From positions 1-39,335 of the forward strand of contig NZ_ANAC01000033.1 of assembly GCF_000341225.1 (NCBI RefSeq): DNA of 39,335 nucleotides, written 5' to 3'. The notes under the pieces are model-generated. The model saw only the letters and a list, made by a program, of their open reading frames with translations. It was not told where the DNA came from and searched no databases. The translations under genes were made by a program, and so were the position numbers. This stretch comes from Nocardiopsis alba DSM 43377 (lineage in GTDB: Bacteria; Actinomycetota; Actinomycetes; Streptosporangiales; Streptosporangiaceae). Positions 32,239 to 39,335 of this stretch are shown here, one piece after another; within the stretch, counting starts at the first letter, position 1, and the number at the start of each line of letters is the position of its first letter.

Positions 32239-33576
32239 ATGTCACTGGACCCCCAGCCGTCCCGGACCCCGGAGCGGACCTCAGAGCGGACCTCGGATCA
32301 CGGCGACTTCCGCTCACGTCTGAAGGTCATCCGCGCCGCGGTGCTCGGAACGATCGTGGAGTACTACGACTTCGGCATCTACGGTTACATGGCGACGTTC
32401 GTCGCGGCCCTGTTCTTCGTATCGGACGATCCGACCGCGGCGATGCTGGGCACCTTCGCCGCCTTCGCCGTCGCCTTCTTCATGCGGGTGCCCGGCGGGA
32501 TCTTCTTCGGCCACATCGGTGACAAGTACGGGCGCAAGCAGGCGCTGTCGTGGACCATCCTGCTCATGGTGCTGGCCACGGCGCTGATCGGGGTACTGCC
32601 GAACTACTACACCCTGGGCATGTGGGCGACGAGCATGCTCGTCTTCTGCCGCTGTCTCCAGGGGTTCGCGGCCGGCGGCGAACTGGGCGGGGCCAACGCC
32701 TTCGTCGCGGAGTCCGCCCCGGCGCGTTGGCGCGCCACCCAGACCTCGCTGGTCAACTCCGGCACCTACCTCGGTTCGCTCTTCGCGGCCCTGGTCGCGC
32801 TGACCGCCACCAGCGTCTTCACCGATCAGCAGATCCTCGACTGGGCGTGGCGGATCCCGTTCCTGCTGAGCCTGCCGATCGGTGTCATCGGCCTGTACAT
32901 CCGCAGCCACCTCGACGACACCCCGCAGTTCAAGGAGCTCAGCGCCCAGGGTGAGACCAAGAAGGTCCCCGTGCGCGACCTCCTGGTCACCAACTGGCGA
33001 TCGGTCGTGAAGATCGTCTGCCTCGGCGCCGTGATCACGGGCGGGTACTACATCGCCTCGGTGTACGCGGCCACCTACCTTCAGACCACGGCGGGGCACT
33101 CCTCGCAGGTGGCCTTCGCCTCGACCTCGGTGGCCATGGTGCTCGGGGCGTTGACCCTGCCCTTGTCCGGTTATCTGGCGGACACCGTCGGCCGTAAGAA
33201 GGTCCTGTTCATCGGGAGCGCCGGAGCCGCCCTCCTCGGCGTGCCGATGTTCATGATGATGGCGGCGGGGCCCGCCTGGGCGGCCTTCGTGGGCCAGTCC
33301 GTGCTCTTCATCCTCGTGTCGGTGGTCAACGGCGCCTCGTTCGTCACCTACGCGGAGATGCTCAGCGCTTCGACCCGCTACAGCGGCATCGCCCTGGGCA
33401 ACAACGTGACCAACACGCTTCTGGGCGGGACCGCCCCCTTCATCGCCACCTGGCTGATCAGCGTCACCGGGAACGACCTCGCCCCCGCCGGCTACTTCGT
33501 TCTCACCGCCCTGATCACCCTGGGGGCCGTCTTCTTCGTGACCGAGACGCGCGGCAGCGAACTGCGCATCGACTAA
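32239..33576 (+). CDS. MFS transporter, metabolite:H+ symporter (MHS) family
   Basis: This 445-residue protein starts at the ATG at 32239 with AGGAGGCAGC upstream; an upstream in-frame ATG at 32200 lacks a site. The MHS signature is clear: RAAVLGTIVEYYDFGIYGYM in helix 1, GGIFFGHIGDKYGRKQAL for motif A, and RCLQGFAAGGELGGA in helix 4. About 12 helices. Family members import organic acids, aromatic acids or osmolytes with protons (ShiA, KgtP, ProP). In this operon it is the likely uptake system for the compound degraded by the neighbouring enzymes. Confidence 0.93.
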   Translation: MSLDPQPSRTPERTSERTSDHGDFRSRLKVIRAAVLGTIVEYYDFGIYGYMATFVAALFFVSDDPTAAMLGTFAAFAVAFFMRVPGGIFFGHIGDKYGRKQALSWTILLMVLATALIGVLPNYYTLGMWATSMLVFCRCLQGFAAGGELGGANAFVAESAPARWRATQTSLVNSGTYLGSLFAALVALTATSVFTDQQILDWAWRIPFLLSLPIGVIGLYIRSHLDDTPQFKELSAQGETKKVPVRDLLVTNWRSVVKIVCLGAVITGGYYIASVYAATYLQTTAGHSSQVAFASTSVAMVLGALTLPLSGYLADTVGRKKVLFIGSAGAALLGVPMFMMMAAGPAWAAFVGQSVLFILVSVVNGASFVTYAEMLSASTRYSGIALGNNVTNTLLGGTAPFIATWLISVTGNDLAPAGYFVLTALITLGAVFFVTETRGSELRID

Positions 33577-33586
33577 GGAGCGGTTC

Positions 33587-34381
33587 ATGGACCACCACGG
33601 ACTCAAGGGTCTCACCGTCATCGTCACGGGCGCCGCCACCGGCATGGGCCGCGCCGAGGCCACGGAACTGGCCGCGCGGGGCGCCCACGTATGGATCGCC
33701 GATGTCGCCGAGGACCCCGGCCGCGAACTCGCGCGCACGCTCACGGATCGTGGGGGCCGTGCCGAGTTCTTCCGCCTCGACGTGACCGACCCCTCGGCGT
33801 GGGCGGACCTGCGCGACGCGCTCACCGAGGGCCCGGGCGTCGTCCACGGCCTGGTGAACAACGCGGGGGTGAGCCACCGTCACGGCATCGTCGACACCGC
33901 CGACGAGGACTGGCAGCGGGTGCTCGACATCAACCTGTCCGGAATCTTCTACGGCATGAAGTACCTCGCGCCCCTGCTCAAGGCCGCGGGCTCCGCCTCT
34001 GTGGTGAACGTGTCCTCCATCGCCGGGATGACCGGCTACTTCGCCGCCGGGTACGCGGCGAGCAAATGGGGGGTCCGCGGCATCAGCAAGACCGGTGCGC
34101 TGGAGTTCGCGCCCTGGGGCGTTCGGGTCAACTCCCTGCATCCCGGCCTCGTGGACACGCCCCTGCTGTGGTCCGGCGCTCCGGAGTTCGTACACGAGAG
34201 CCTGCGCTCGGTCCCCGCCGGGCGGGTCGCAACACCCGAGGAGATCACCGACGCGGTGCTGTTCCTGCTGTCCGACGCCTCGCGCTACGTCACCGGAACG
34301 GAGCTGGTCGTGGACGGCGGGATGACCTCGTCCGGGCTCTACCACCGTCTGCTCTCGGGGCTCGGCGACCAGGAGGCGTGA
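33587..34381 (+). CDS. Short-chain dehydrogenase/reductase
   Basis: This 264-residue classical SDR starts after AAGGAGCGG, 10 bp past the transporter. The cofactor loop TGAATGMG is at 14-21 and ADVAED suggests NAD. NNAG is at 91-94, serine in NVSSIAG near 143-144, and YAASK gives Y156 and K160. The tail has ATPEEITDAVLFLLSD and TELVVDGG. It resembles 3-alpha/20-beta-hydroxysteroid dehydrogenase-type SDRs, but this group is too broad to fix a substrate. It is the last gene of the operon and clearly distinct in sequence from the first SDR. Confidence 0.93.
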   Translation: MDHHGLKGLTVIVTGAATGMGRAEATELAARGAHVWIADVAEDPGRELARTLTDRGGRAEFFRLDVTDPSAWADLRDALTEGPGVVHGLVNNAGVSHRHGIVDTADEDWQRVLDINLSGIFYGMKYLAPLLKAAGSASVVNVSSIAGMTGYFAAGYAASKWGVRGISKTGALEFAPWGVRVNSLHPGLVDTPLLWSGAPEFVHESLRSVPAGRVATPEEITDAVLFLLSDASRYVTGTELVVDGGMTSSGLYHRLLSGLGDQEA

Positions 34382-35079
34382 GGGAACGGCCGAGGCCCGG
34401 TGCGGCTCTGTGGCAGCCTCGCCCCCACTCCGGTGGGGGTGGCTCCCCTTCTCGTGGCGTGGGACTGGTTCGGCAGTACGGCTCTACCGGGTTCGTCCAG
34501 GGTGACGCGGTGAGTCGTGGCCTGTGGTCGGTATCGATCTCTGCTCCATAGGAGGACGACCGGTCTTCTGTGGTGGAGGCGGTGGTGGTCGGACGATCCC
34601 CGAAACGCCCTCCGTTCGAGGCGACCGGGCTCATCAGCGAGAGCAAAGACCCCGCTCGAGGCGTCCCGATGGTGGAGGCACACGTTGGTCGGGGGCCGCA
34701 CCCGAAGTGCGCTTCGGGTGCGGCCCCCGCGGAGGGTCCCGATCGGAGCCGCCGGGTCTCCAGGCCCTGTGCTCCGACATCCAGCCGGCCCTCACGATCT
34801 ATGGCTGCTCCGACCCGTCGAGTGCGGAGCGCTCTTCCTCGCATCGTTGCGCGAAGGTTCGTGGAGGGGCCGGAGGTGGTGGTGACACCCCCGGCCCGCT
34901 CCCCCACGACCCCACCCGGATCCAGGTCCGGGCAGGGCCTCGCCACCCGAAGGCGGCGGGGCTTGGAAGGTATGGCGGTACGGGACCTGACGGAGCTCGC
35001 GAAGAGGTGGTCCGCGATGTCCGAGGTCGACCGCACCGTCACGCCGGCTTTCACACCGCTGGCGCGGTCCGCAGGCGGA
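34382..35079. other. Long gene-free stretch
   Basis: About 700 bp without a convincing gene. Open frames on both strands are low-complexity and lack ribosome sites or family signals. The one firm feature is the strong hairpin at 34691-34728. The rest may be eroded accessory DNA at the join between the catabolic cassette and the regulatory block. Confidence 0.4.
34691..34728. terminator. Strong hairpin, probable terminator
   Basis: A 17-bp perfect stem (34691-34707 with 34712-34728, loop TGCG) lies about 310 bp after the last SDR and about 350 bp past the end of the minus-strand BldC-like gene. It is distant from both genes, so it could serve either or an unseen transcript. Confidence 0.6.
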
Positions 35080-35271
35080 TCATCGTCCGGGTTCGGTGAG
35101 CAGGCGTTGGACATCGGACTTGAAGTACCGGCGATGTCCGCCCAGAGTGCGGACCCACCGCAATCTGCCTTCCTGGGCCCACAGACGGACGGTCTTGGGA
35201 TCCACCCGGAACGCCTGCGCGACCTCCTGGGGTGTGAGCAGGTCCATGGGGTCGACATCCGGCTGCGTCAT
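35080..35271 (-). CDS. BldC-like MerR-type DNA-binding protein
   Basis: This 63-residue protein is essentially one winged helix: LLTPQEVAQAFRVDPKTVRL then WAQEGRLRWVRTLGGHRRYF. The GGHRRY wing is diagnostic of BldC/MerR/excisionase-like proteins, and the length matches BldC. The start has GAGAGAAG upstream. BldC controls development in streptomycetes; this copy, in an accessory regulatory block, may instead act like an excisionase or local regulator. Confidence 0.85.
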   Translation of the reverse strand: MTQPDVDPMDLLTPQEVAQAFRVDPKTVRLWAQEGRLRWVRTLGGHRRYFKSDVQRLLTEPGR

Positions 35272-35376
35272 GTTCTTCTCTCAGGGGGTCGTTATCGGGG
35301 GTCGTGGAAGTTCAGGGGGTTGGGTCGTGTGCGCCAGGCCCGTGTCAGGGGCGCGGAAGTCGTAACAGGGAGAGGT

Positions 35377-35952
35377 TCAGCGCGCCGGTGTCCGTGTCCG
35401 GGCGGAGTGCAGTGCGGCCAGCACCTGGACCAGGCGTCCTTCGGCGTCGTCCAACAAGGTGTTCCTGCGGGCTTGGCTGTTGCCGGCCCATTGGGCGCGG
35501 GTGAGGTAGCGGGCGGCGTCCTCGGCAGCGCTCGCCCCGGCCAACAAGGTGGGGCCGCAGGCCGGGCGGGCGGCCTGGTCCCACGCGGGACGGGTGCCCT
35601 CGGCTTGTCGGCGGCGGGTCTGGAGGGGAAGTTGGGCCTGATCCCACAACAGGTAGGCCTGCTCCCGACCTTCCTGGTCGGCCTCGTAGGCATCGAGAAG
35701 CCTGGTCAGGAGCTCGTGGGAGGGGCGGATGCGTCCGGTCTCGATCCGCGAGACCGTCGACTGATCCACACCCGAGAGCCGGTAGCCGCTCAGCCCGGCC
35801 ACTTTGCGCAACCGTTTCAGGTGGACGCCGAGCGCTTTCTTGGACTCGGTGCACAGGGAGTCCGCGTCCTGGTCCACCTGGGTCTCCTTGGTCTTCGCCG
35901 GCACGGGCCGGTCATCGTTCATGCGGGGTTCGGACTGTTCGGGGCCGGTCAT
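35377..35952 (-). CDS. XRE-family helix-turn-helix regulator
   Basis: This 191-residue protein has a Cro/CI-type helix-turn-helix near residues 40-90 (LGVHLKRLRKVAGLSGYRLS, then VDQSTVSRIETGRIRPSHEL). The rest is helical, without the DUF5753 domain often found in actinobacterial XRE proteins. A later ATG (MNDDRP) is possible; neither start has a strong ribosome site. A DUF397 gene lies upstream on the same strand. XRE/DUF397 pairs are common in actinomycetes, usually in regulatory or toxin-antitoxin-like modules of unclear function. Confidence 0.82.
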   Translation of the reverse strand: MTGPEQSEPRMNDDRPVPAKTKETQVDQDADSLCTESKKALGVHLKRLRKVAGLSGYRLSGVDQSTVSRIETGRIRPSHELLTRLLDAYEADQEGREQAYLLWDQAQLPLQTRRRQAEGTRPAWDQAARPACGPTLLAGASAAEDAARYLTRAQWAGNSQARRNTLLDDAEGRLVQVLAALHSARTRTPAR

Positions 35953-36041
35953 GTGCGCTTCGAGAGCGGTCGACCGAGGCCGAAGGACAGACTGAGCGGA
36001 AGCTTCTCTGTTCTTCCGGGTCAGCTGTCACTCGGAGGGGG

Positions 36042-36076
36042 CCCAGGAGGGCGCCGGCAAGGGCGCGCCTCCTGGG
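36042..36076 (-). terminator. Terminator after the DUF397 gene
   Basis: Stem CCCAGGAGG/CCTCCTGGG plus inner GCGCC/GGCGC with one bulged base and loop GGCAAG lies between the DUF397 gene and the XRE gene. Confidence 0.6.
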
Positions 36077-36141
36077 ACACCGGACGGGCCACGCGTTGCT
36101 GCTGCCAGGCCGCAAGTGCCCCGTCGTCTTGGTGGGAGTTG

Positions 36142-36348
36142 CTAGGCGAGGGTGCGCACCAGCGCGTCCCAGGCACTGCCCGGCAACGTCAGTCGGACCT
36201 GGTCGGGGTTCTGGGTGTCGCCCATCAACACGTTCCCGCCATCAAGCAGCTTGGCGGCGGCGCAGTTGGAGGCGCCCTGAGAGGCCTCGGCCTTGTGCCA
36301 CACCCCGGCGGTCAAGGACCTACGACCCTGGGTCTCCACGATCTTCAT
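36142..36348 (-). CDS. DUF397-domain protein
   Basis: This 68-residue protein fits DUF397: a VWHKAEASQGASNCAAAKLL start (usually W-K-S-S-x-S), then a VLMGDTQNPDQVRLTLP middle and a final SAWDALV. The start has AGAGGAT upstream. DUF397 genes are typically paired with XRE regulators, here the gene at 35377-35952. Molecular function is not established. Confidence 0.88.
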   Translation of the reverse strand: MKIVETQGRRSLTAGVWHKAEASQGASNCAAAKLLDGGNVLMGDTQNPDQVRLTLPGSAWDALVRTLA

Positions 36349-36419
36349 GAAATATCCTCTACCTGCTTGTTCTTGCGGTTGAAACCCCGGAAGGCGGCGG
36401 CCACCGCCCCCCGGGAGAC

Positions 36420-36467
36420 GAGCCCACGCGGGCTCTTCGGTGCCCTCACTCGTACGGTGAGGGCACC
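36420..36467 (-). terminator. Double hairpin after the methyltransferase gene
   Basis: Two hairpins lie just past the methyltransferase stop: GGTGCCCTCAC/GTGAGGGCACC (36439-36467) and GAGCCC/GGGCTC (36420-36435). Confidence 0.65.
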
Positions 36468-36486
36468 GAGTCTTTTCACGACCCGA

Positions 36487-37587
36487 TCAGCCGGTCTCAG
36501 TGGAGGGAGTAGGCCGCACGGGAGAAGCGGTGTACTCCGAGCGATCGGGTGCTGCGGTCCGGGAAGCCCGGTCGGACCGGGCGAGGGTGGTCAGAGCTGC
36601 GATCGGCGGCTCTCCCCCACCCGGCTCACGTGGCGACAAGCCCCGCCACCGCCCCCAACCCGCGGCCTCGAACACCTTCCGCAACCCCTCCGGATACCGC
36701 GCCACCAGCCGAGTGTCCGCACCCTGCTCCTGGGCCTGTTCGGTATAGACCTCGGCGGCGCCGACCATCCCGGACAGGTGCGTGATCCCCCATCCGCTCC
36801 CCGGAGCCAGCCGAGAAGCCAACGCCTCCACCAACCCTGTGACCTCGGAATCCTCCAGGTGGTCCAGGGTCAGGGTGGAGAGCACCCCCACCGGCGCCGA
36901 CAGATCCAAATGCTCACCCAACGCGTTGACCAGCGTCTCCGGAAACCTCAGATCGAGGTCGAGCACCCGCACGTTGTACCCCCGAACCTGAGCCGGGTGC
37001 TCCCACCACGCCCTAACGGCAGCCAAGGCGGCCAGGTCGTGGTCGACATAGACCGTCCTCGCGCGGCTTCCCCACAACACTCGGCCGCGTTCGTGTGGGG
37101 CGCGGCGCATCGCCGGTAGCCCGCACCCCAGATCGATCACCTGGGAGAAGGAGCGGCAGACCGCGTCGACCACACCTTCACGGGCTTTGCGGTGCACCAA
37201 CATCTGCCCCGCCAGGCCGGGTGAGGCCTCGGCCATCTTGACCGCGACGTGGCGGTCCTGGCTCCAGGAATCCTTGCCGTAGTCCAGGTAGTCGAAGGTG
37301 CGTGCCGCGTTGGTCAACGCCCATTCCTCACGGTCGAGCAGGGTTCCGCTGCGGGCCGCGCCCCAGGTCATGGTCATCGCTACTCCCGCGTTCGCGTGGT
37401 GGTTCGGATAGGGGGCGGTGCCTGTGGTGCGGGCTCGCTGGACGTGGTCGACGGTGCCCTGGAGGTAGTAGTAACGACGGCCCACATGGAGTGCGGGGAT
37501 GGTGCCTTCGCGGGCCCAGCGGGCGGCGGTCGCATACGACACCCCCCACTGCAAGGCGGCCTGGGCGGGGGTCAGGAGGTCGTCCAT
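36487..37587 (-). CDS. Helix-turn-helix / SAM-methyltransferase fusion
   Basis: This 366-residue protein has an N-terminal excisionase-like helix-turn-helix (LLTPAQAALQWGVSYATAAR, then WAREGTIPALHVGRRYYYL, about residues 4-50). It is joined to an S-adenosylmethionine methyltransferase of the actinobacterial Methyltransf_19/DUF574 type: ARTFDYLDYGKDSWSQDRH (95-113, the usual R-x-Y-D-Y-x-x-x-GKD block), motif I VIDLGCGLP (150-158), VYVDHD and a THLSG-type C-terminal motif. The joining is unusual, as these domains are normally separate. It overlaps the preceding unknown gene by 16 bp. The target may be a DNA, protein or small molecule. Confidence 0.8.
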   Translation of the reverse strand: MDDLLTPAQAALQWGVSYATAARWAREGTIPALHVGRRYYYLQGTVDHVQRARTTGTAPYPNHHANAGVAMTMTWGAARSGTLLDREEWALTNAARTFDYLDYGKDSWSQDRHVAVKMAEASPGLAGQMLVHRKAREGVVDAVCRSFSQVIDLGCGLPAMRRAPHERGRVLWGSRARTVYVDHDLAALAAVRAWWEHPAQVRGYNVRVLDLDLRFPETLVNALGEHLDLSAPVGVLSTLTLDHLEDSEVTGLVEALASRLAPGSGWGITHLSGMVGAAEVYTEQAQEQGADTRLVARYPEGLRKVFEAAGWGRWRGLSPREPGGGEPPIAALTTLARSDRASRTAAPDRSEYTASPVRPTPSTETG

Positions 37588-38171
37588 GTCCGACCTCCCA
37601 TGGCGAGGTAGCGCTTGACCGCGACCCCGAGCTCCTGGGTGCCGGCGTCCTGTTCAGCTTGTTCGGCTTCGCGTAGTTGCCGTTCCACGCGGGAGCGTTC
37701 GTCCAAGATCCCGTCGACCAGCAGCCGGGCCAGGCTTAGCCGGTGGTCGACCCGAGCCAATCGCTGTTGGACGCTCAACCGGCCCAACAGCCGCAGCGCA
37801 CTCAACTCCGCGGCCGCGCTCTGCTCCGTCACCCCTGAAGCGGGAGCCGGTGGGCCAGACGGGGGCCGAGGGGTGCGCCGGGGAAGAGGGACCGGAGGCT
37901 TCGGCGGGACAGGACGCTCGGGTTCGGGGGCCGAAAGGAACCCGGCCCAGTGCGCGAACCGGCGCCGAAGACCGAACCAGCTCTTCCGAACCTTCGGGAT
38001 GACCGAGGTAGTGGAGGTATCAGCGGCCTTGGGGCGGGTGAGGGTCCCCGCCCGGGCTGTCGGGGCATACGTGCCCCTCCGGGACGGCTGGGCGTGCCTG
38101 CCCCGCTGTACCGATGGAGTGGGTGTGGTGGGTGGGAGGGTGCGTCGGACCTGTGTCGGGATCATGCTCAC
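37572..38171 (-). CDS. Unknown protein, proline/arginine-rich with a helical C-terminus
   Basis: I choose the GTG at 38171 (199 residues), which has AAGGAG six bases upstream; the ATG two codons later is the alternative. Residues 1-110 are basic and proline-rich without clear order. The C-terminal part (about residues 120-199) is charged and helix-prone, probably coiled coil (RLLGRLSVQQRLARVDHRLS, then LDERSRVERQLREAEQAEQD). No family is recognised. It is translationally linked to the fusion methyltransferase downstream and follows the ATPase gene, so the three may be one operon. Confidence 0.7.
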   Translation of the reverse strand: MSMIPTQVRRTLPPTTPTPSVQRGRHAQPSRRGTYAPTARAGTLTRPKAADTSTTSVIPKVRKSWFGLRRRFAHWAGFLSAPEPERPVPPKPPVPLPRRTPRPPSGPPAPASGVTEQSAAAELSALRLLGRLSVQQRLARVDHRLSLARLLVDGILDERSRVERQLREAEQAEQDAGTQELGVAVKRYLAMGGRTWTTS

Positions 38172-38191
38172 GGTGTTCTCCTTGGTGCTGG

Positions 38192-38674
38192 TCAGGGAAG
38201 TTCGATCCGGGCCTTGACCGTGACCGGTAGGCCTGCGCATCCGTCCCAGTCCCAATAGAAGGAGAGTGAAGCCACCCGACCCAGGCCACCGCCGTGGCTC
38301 TTCTGCTCCGGAAAGGAGAGCTTCTTACGACCGGGGGTGGGTCCGGCGTCGGTGACCGTGATCGACAGCAGGTAGCGCGAACGTTCCAGCATCAGCGTGA
38401 GCGTCTGATCAGGAGCGCCCGAATACGAGTGCTGATGGGCGTTGTCCATCAACTCCCACGCGATCAACGACGCCCGGTTCGCGATCTCGGCCGCGGCCAT
38501 CGGGTTGGAGATCCCCCGAGCCGCATGCCGACGCACCCAATTCTGAGCAGCAGCACGAGCCGCGACCGTGTGCCGCACCCGAAGGCCCAGCCTGTCGGGG
38601 TCGGGGTAACGAAGGACTTGGTAGGCAGAGGACAAAGGCCTGTCGTGGCGCGGCCTCAGAGCAGTACAATTCAT
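38192..38674 (-). CDS. Histidine-kinase-like ATPase (anti-sigma factor RsbW-like)
   Basis: This 160-residue protein has a HATPase_c fold: N box IAWELMDNAHQHS (about residues 71-83), VTDAGP (G1) and GGGLGRVASLSFYWDWD (G2 with the terminal strand). Such stand-alone ATPases in actinomycetes are usually anti-sigma or switch-protein kinases. It starts with ATG after GAGGTGAG. It is first in the probable operon with the unknown gene and the methyltransferase fusion; its partner sigma factor or antagonist is not in the window. Confidence 0.85.
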   Translation of the reverse strand: MNCTALRPRHDRPLSSAYQVLRYPDPDRLGLRVRHTVAARAAAQNWVRRHAARGISNPMAAAEIANRASLIAWELMDNAHQHSYSGAPDQTLTLMLERSRYLLSITVTDAGPTPGRKKLSFPEQKSHGGGLGRVASLSFYWDWDGCAGLPVTVKARIELP

Positions 38675-38709
38675 GGCAGCTCACCTCGGTCAGATCGGGG
38701 TGGGTCACA

Positions 38710-38747
38710 CGCCCTGAAGCCGGGTTGCAGCGGCTCAGGGCGTTTTT
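38710..38747 (+). terminator. Rho-independent terminator with T-run
   Basis: CGCCCTGA (38710-38717) pairs with TCAGGGCG (38735-38742), with inner GCCG/CGGC, then TTTTT. It is oriented for plus-strand transcripts, yet no plus-strand gene lies just upstream. Confidence 0.7.
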
Positions 38748-38937
38748 CGTTCTATTTGTCTCGTTCGCACCAACGCGCGGAACGCCCCGGTGGGCGTCTG
38801 TCATGCATCAAAGCTGAACAACTCGCGTCACCGGACTGGCAGCTCTTCCCAGCAGCACCTTCCGCTTCAGGGTGGATTGAAGTGGCGCTGTGAAGCATCT
38901 ACGGAAACTATGCACACCCCCAGCTCCAGGGTCTATG

Positions 38938-38956
38938 AGAACAAGGCAACTGTTCT
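38938..38956. promoter_or_regulatory. Inverted repeat upstream of the XRE gene
   Basis: AGAACA and TGTTCT flank 7 bp; a third TGTTCT half-site is at 39001-39006 beside the start codon. This suggests autoregulation by the XRE protein. Confidence 0.45.
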
Positions 38957-39007
38957 TTCTTGAAGGTTGGGGTGGTCAGATGTTTCATTTTGTTGTTGAC
39001 TGTTCTC

Positions 39008-39335
39008 ATGAGTGGGAACGTCAAACAAAAGTGGGTAGCGTTCGGCAAGGAAGTACGACGACACCGCAGCGAGCTGGGGCTCTCCCTGGCTCAAGTGGGC
39101 AAACGTCTAGGTGTAACCGGATCCCTGGTGGGGCAGATCGAGCGAGCAACTCGGATCGCAAAAAGGCCCTATGTGGACAAAATGGACGTTCTCTTCGGAA
39201 CTAAAGGGGAACTGGTCAACTTCTGGGTCGACACCCAGCGAGAAGGACGCGTCCACGAAGACTTTCGAGACGCTTTAGAGCTCATCTCAAAAGTCCTCGC
39301 TGTGCTTGGCCAGATGCTTGTAGCAGATGAGGATG
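39008..39335 (+). CDS. XRE-family regulator, truncated by the window end
   Basis: At least 109 residues start at the ATG at 39008 and run off the window without a stop. The helix-turn-helix is near residues 12-50 (FGKEVRRHRSELGLSLAQVG, then KRLGVTGSLVGQIERATRI). It is followed by MDVLFGTKGELVNFWVDTQR and a helical segment that resembles the beginning of a DUF5753 domain. No strong ribosome site precedes the start. Codon use and base composition are AT-richer than in most of the window, pointing to a different origin or expression level. Confidence 0.8.
   Translation, partial: MSGNVKQKWVAFGKEVRRHRSELGLSLAQVGKRLGVTGSLVGQIERATRIAKRPYVDKMDVLFGTKGELVNFWVDTQREGRVHEDFRDALELISKVLAVLGQMLVADED

Larger units (their letters stand above)
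38675..39007. other. Divergent intergenic region with AT-rich right part
   Basis: About 330 bp separate the ATPase gene (minus) from the XRE gene (plus). It holds the terminator-like hairpin at 38710-38747 and the inverted repeat at 38938-38956. From about 38750 the sequence is visibly AT-richer than the rest of the window. No gene is seen. Confidence 0.5.

Noticed and set aside
34570..37119. An 849-residue plus-strand open frame
   Set aside because: It is antisense to the BldC-like, XRE, DUF397 and methyltransferase genes, with low-complexity Gly/Arg/Pro content, as expected of a high-GC shadow frame.
38294..38893. A 199-residue plus-strand frame opposite the ATPase gene
   Set aside because: It has no ribosome site or family signal, and the opposite strand has clear HATPase motifs.

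Overview
The window is high-GC DNA with actinomycete-style gene content: GTG starts with GGAGG-like ribosome binding sites, a BldC-like regulator, XRE/DUF397 genes, a DUF2637-type fragment, TetR and IclR regulators with divergent targets, and actinobacterial ABC-2 exporters. A Nocardiopsis-like or related filamentous actinomycete is a reasonable guess, but no rRNA or species marker is present, so that is inference.

Layout. 0.2-2.5 kb: two tandem paralogues of a glycosyltransferase-like family. 2.5-7.6 kb: an AhpD-like protein, a NarL-type two-component system, and a divergent ABC exporter. 7.6-11.4 kb: a TetR gene divergent from an acyl-CoA dehydrogenase, and a second TetR gene divergent from a medium-chain oxidoreductase. 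11.4-17.7 kb: FKBP isomerase, mannose-6-phosphate isomerase, a GNAT acetyltransferase, a TetR/MFS drug-efflux pair with a very clear operator-promoter, and a MoeA-like molybdotransferase. 17.9-18.2 kb: tRNA-Gly(GCC), tRNA-Cys(GCA), tRNA-Val(GAC) and a terminator.

18.2-28.6 kb is an accessory segment centred on a type I-G (formerly I-U) CRISPR-Cas locus. It has three cas genes on the minus strand: csb1/cas7, csb2/cas5-6, and a cas3 carrying a C-terminal HD domain plus a Cas3-extension domain. An 11-repeat array lies on each side. Both leaders face the cas genes, carry the same leader box about 62-63 bp from the first repeat, and the repeats degenerate at the outer ends. The two repeat families share their ends but have different hairpin stems with compensating changes. 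No cas1, cas2, cas4 or separate large-subunit gene is in the window. The segment is bounded by two near-identical 44-bp repeats (one directly after tRNA-Val) and, on the right, by a frameshifted DUF2637-like gene typical of actinobacterial plasmids and integrative elements.

28.6-34.4 kb is a catabolic cassette: an IclR regulator divergent from SnoaL-like, SDR, FAD oxidoreductase, MHS-family transporter and second SDR genes, with two strong palindromes in the shared promoter. From 34.4 kb to the end is a regulatory block: BldC-like protein, XRE regulator, DUF397 protein, a helix-turn-helix-methyltransferase fusion, an unknown coiled-coil-like protein, a histidine-kinase-like ATPase, and an XRE regulator cut by the window end in AT-richer DNA.
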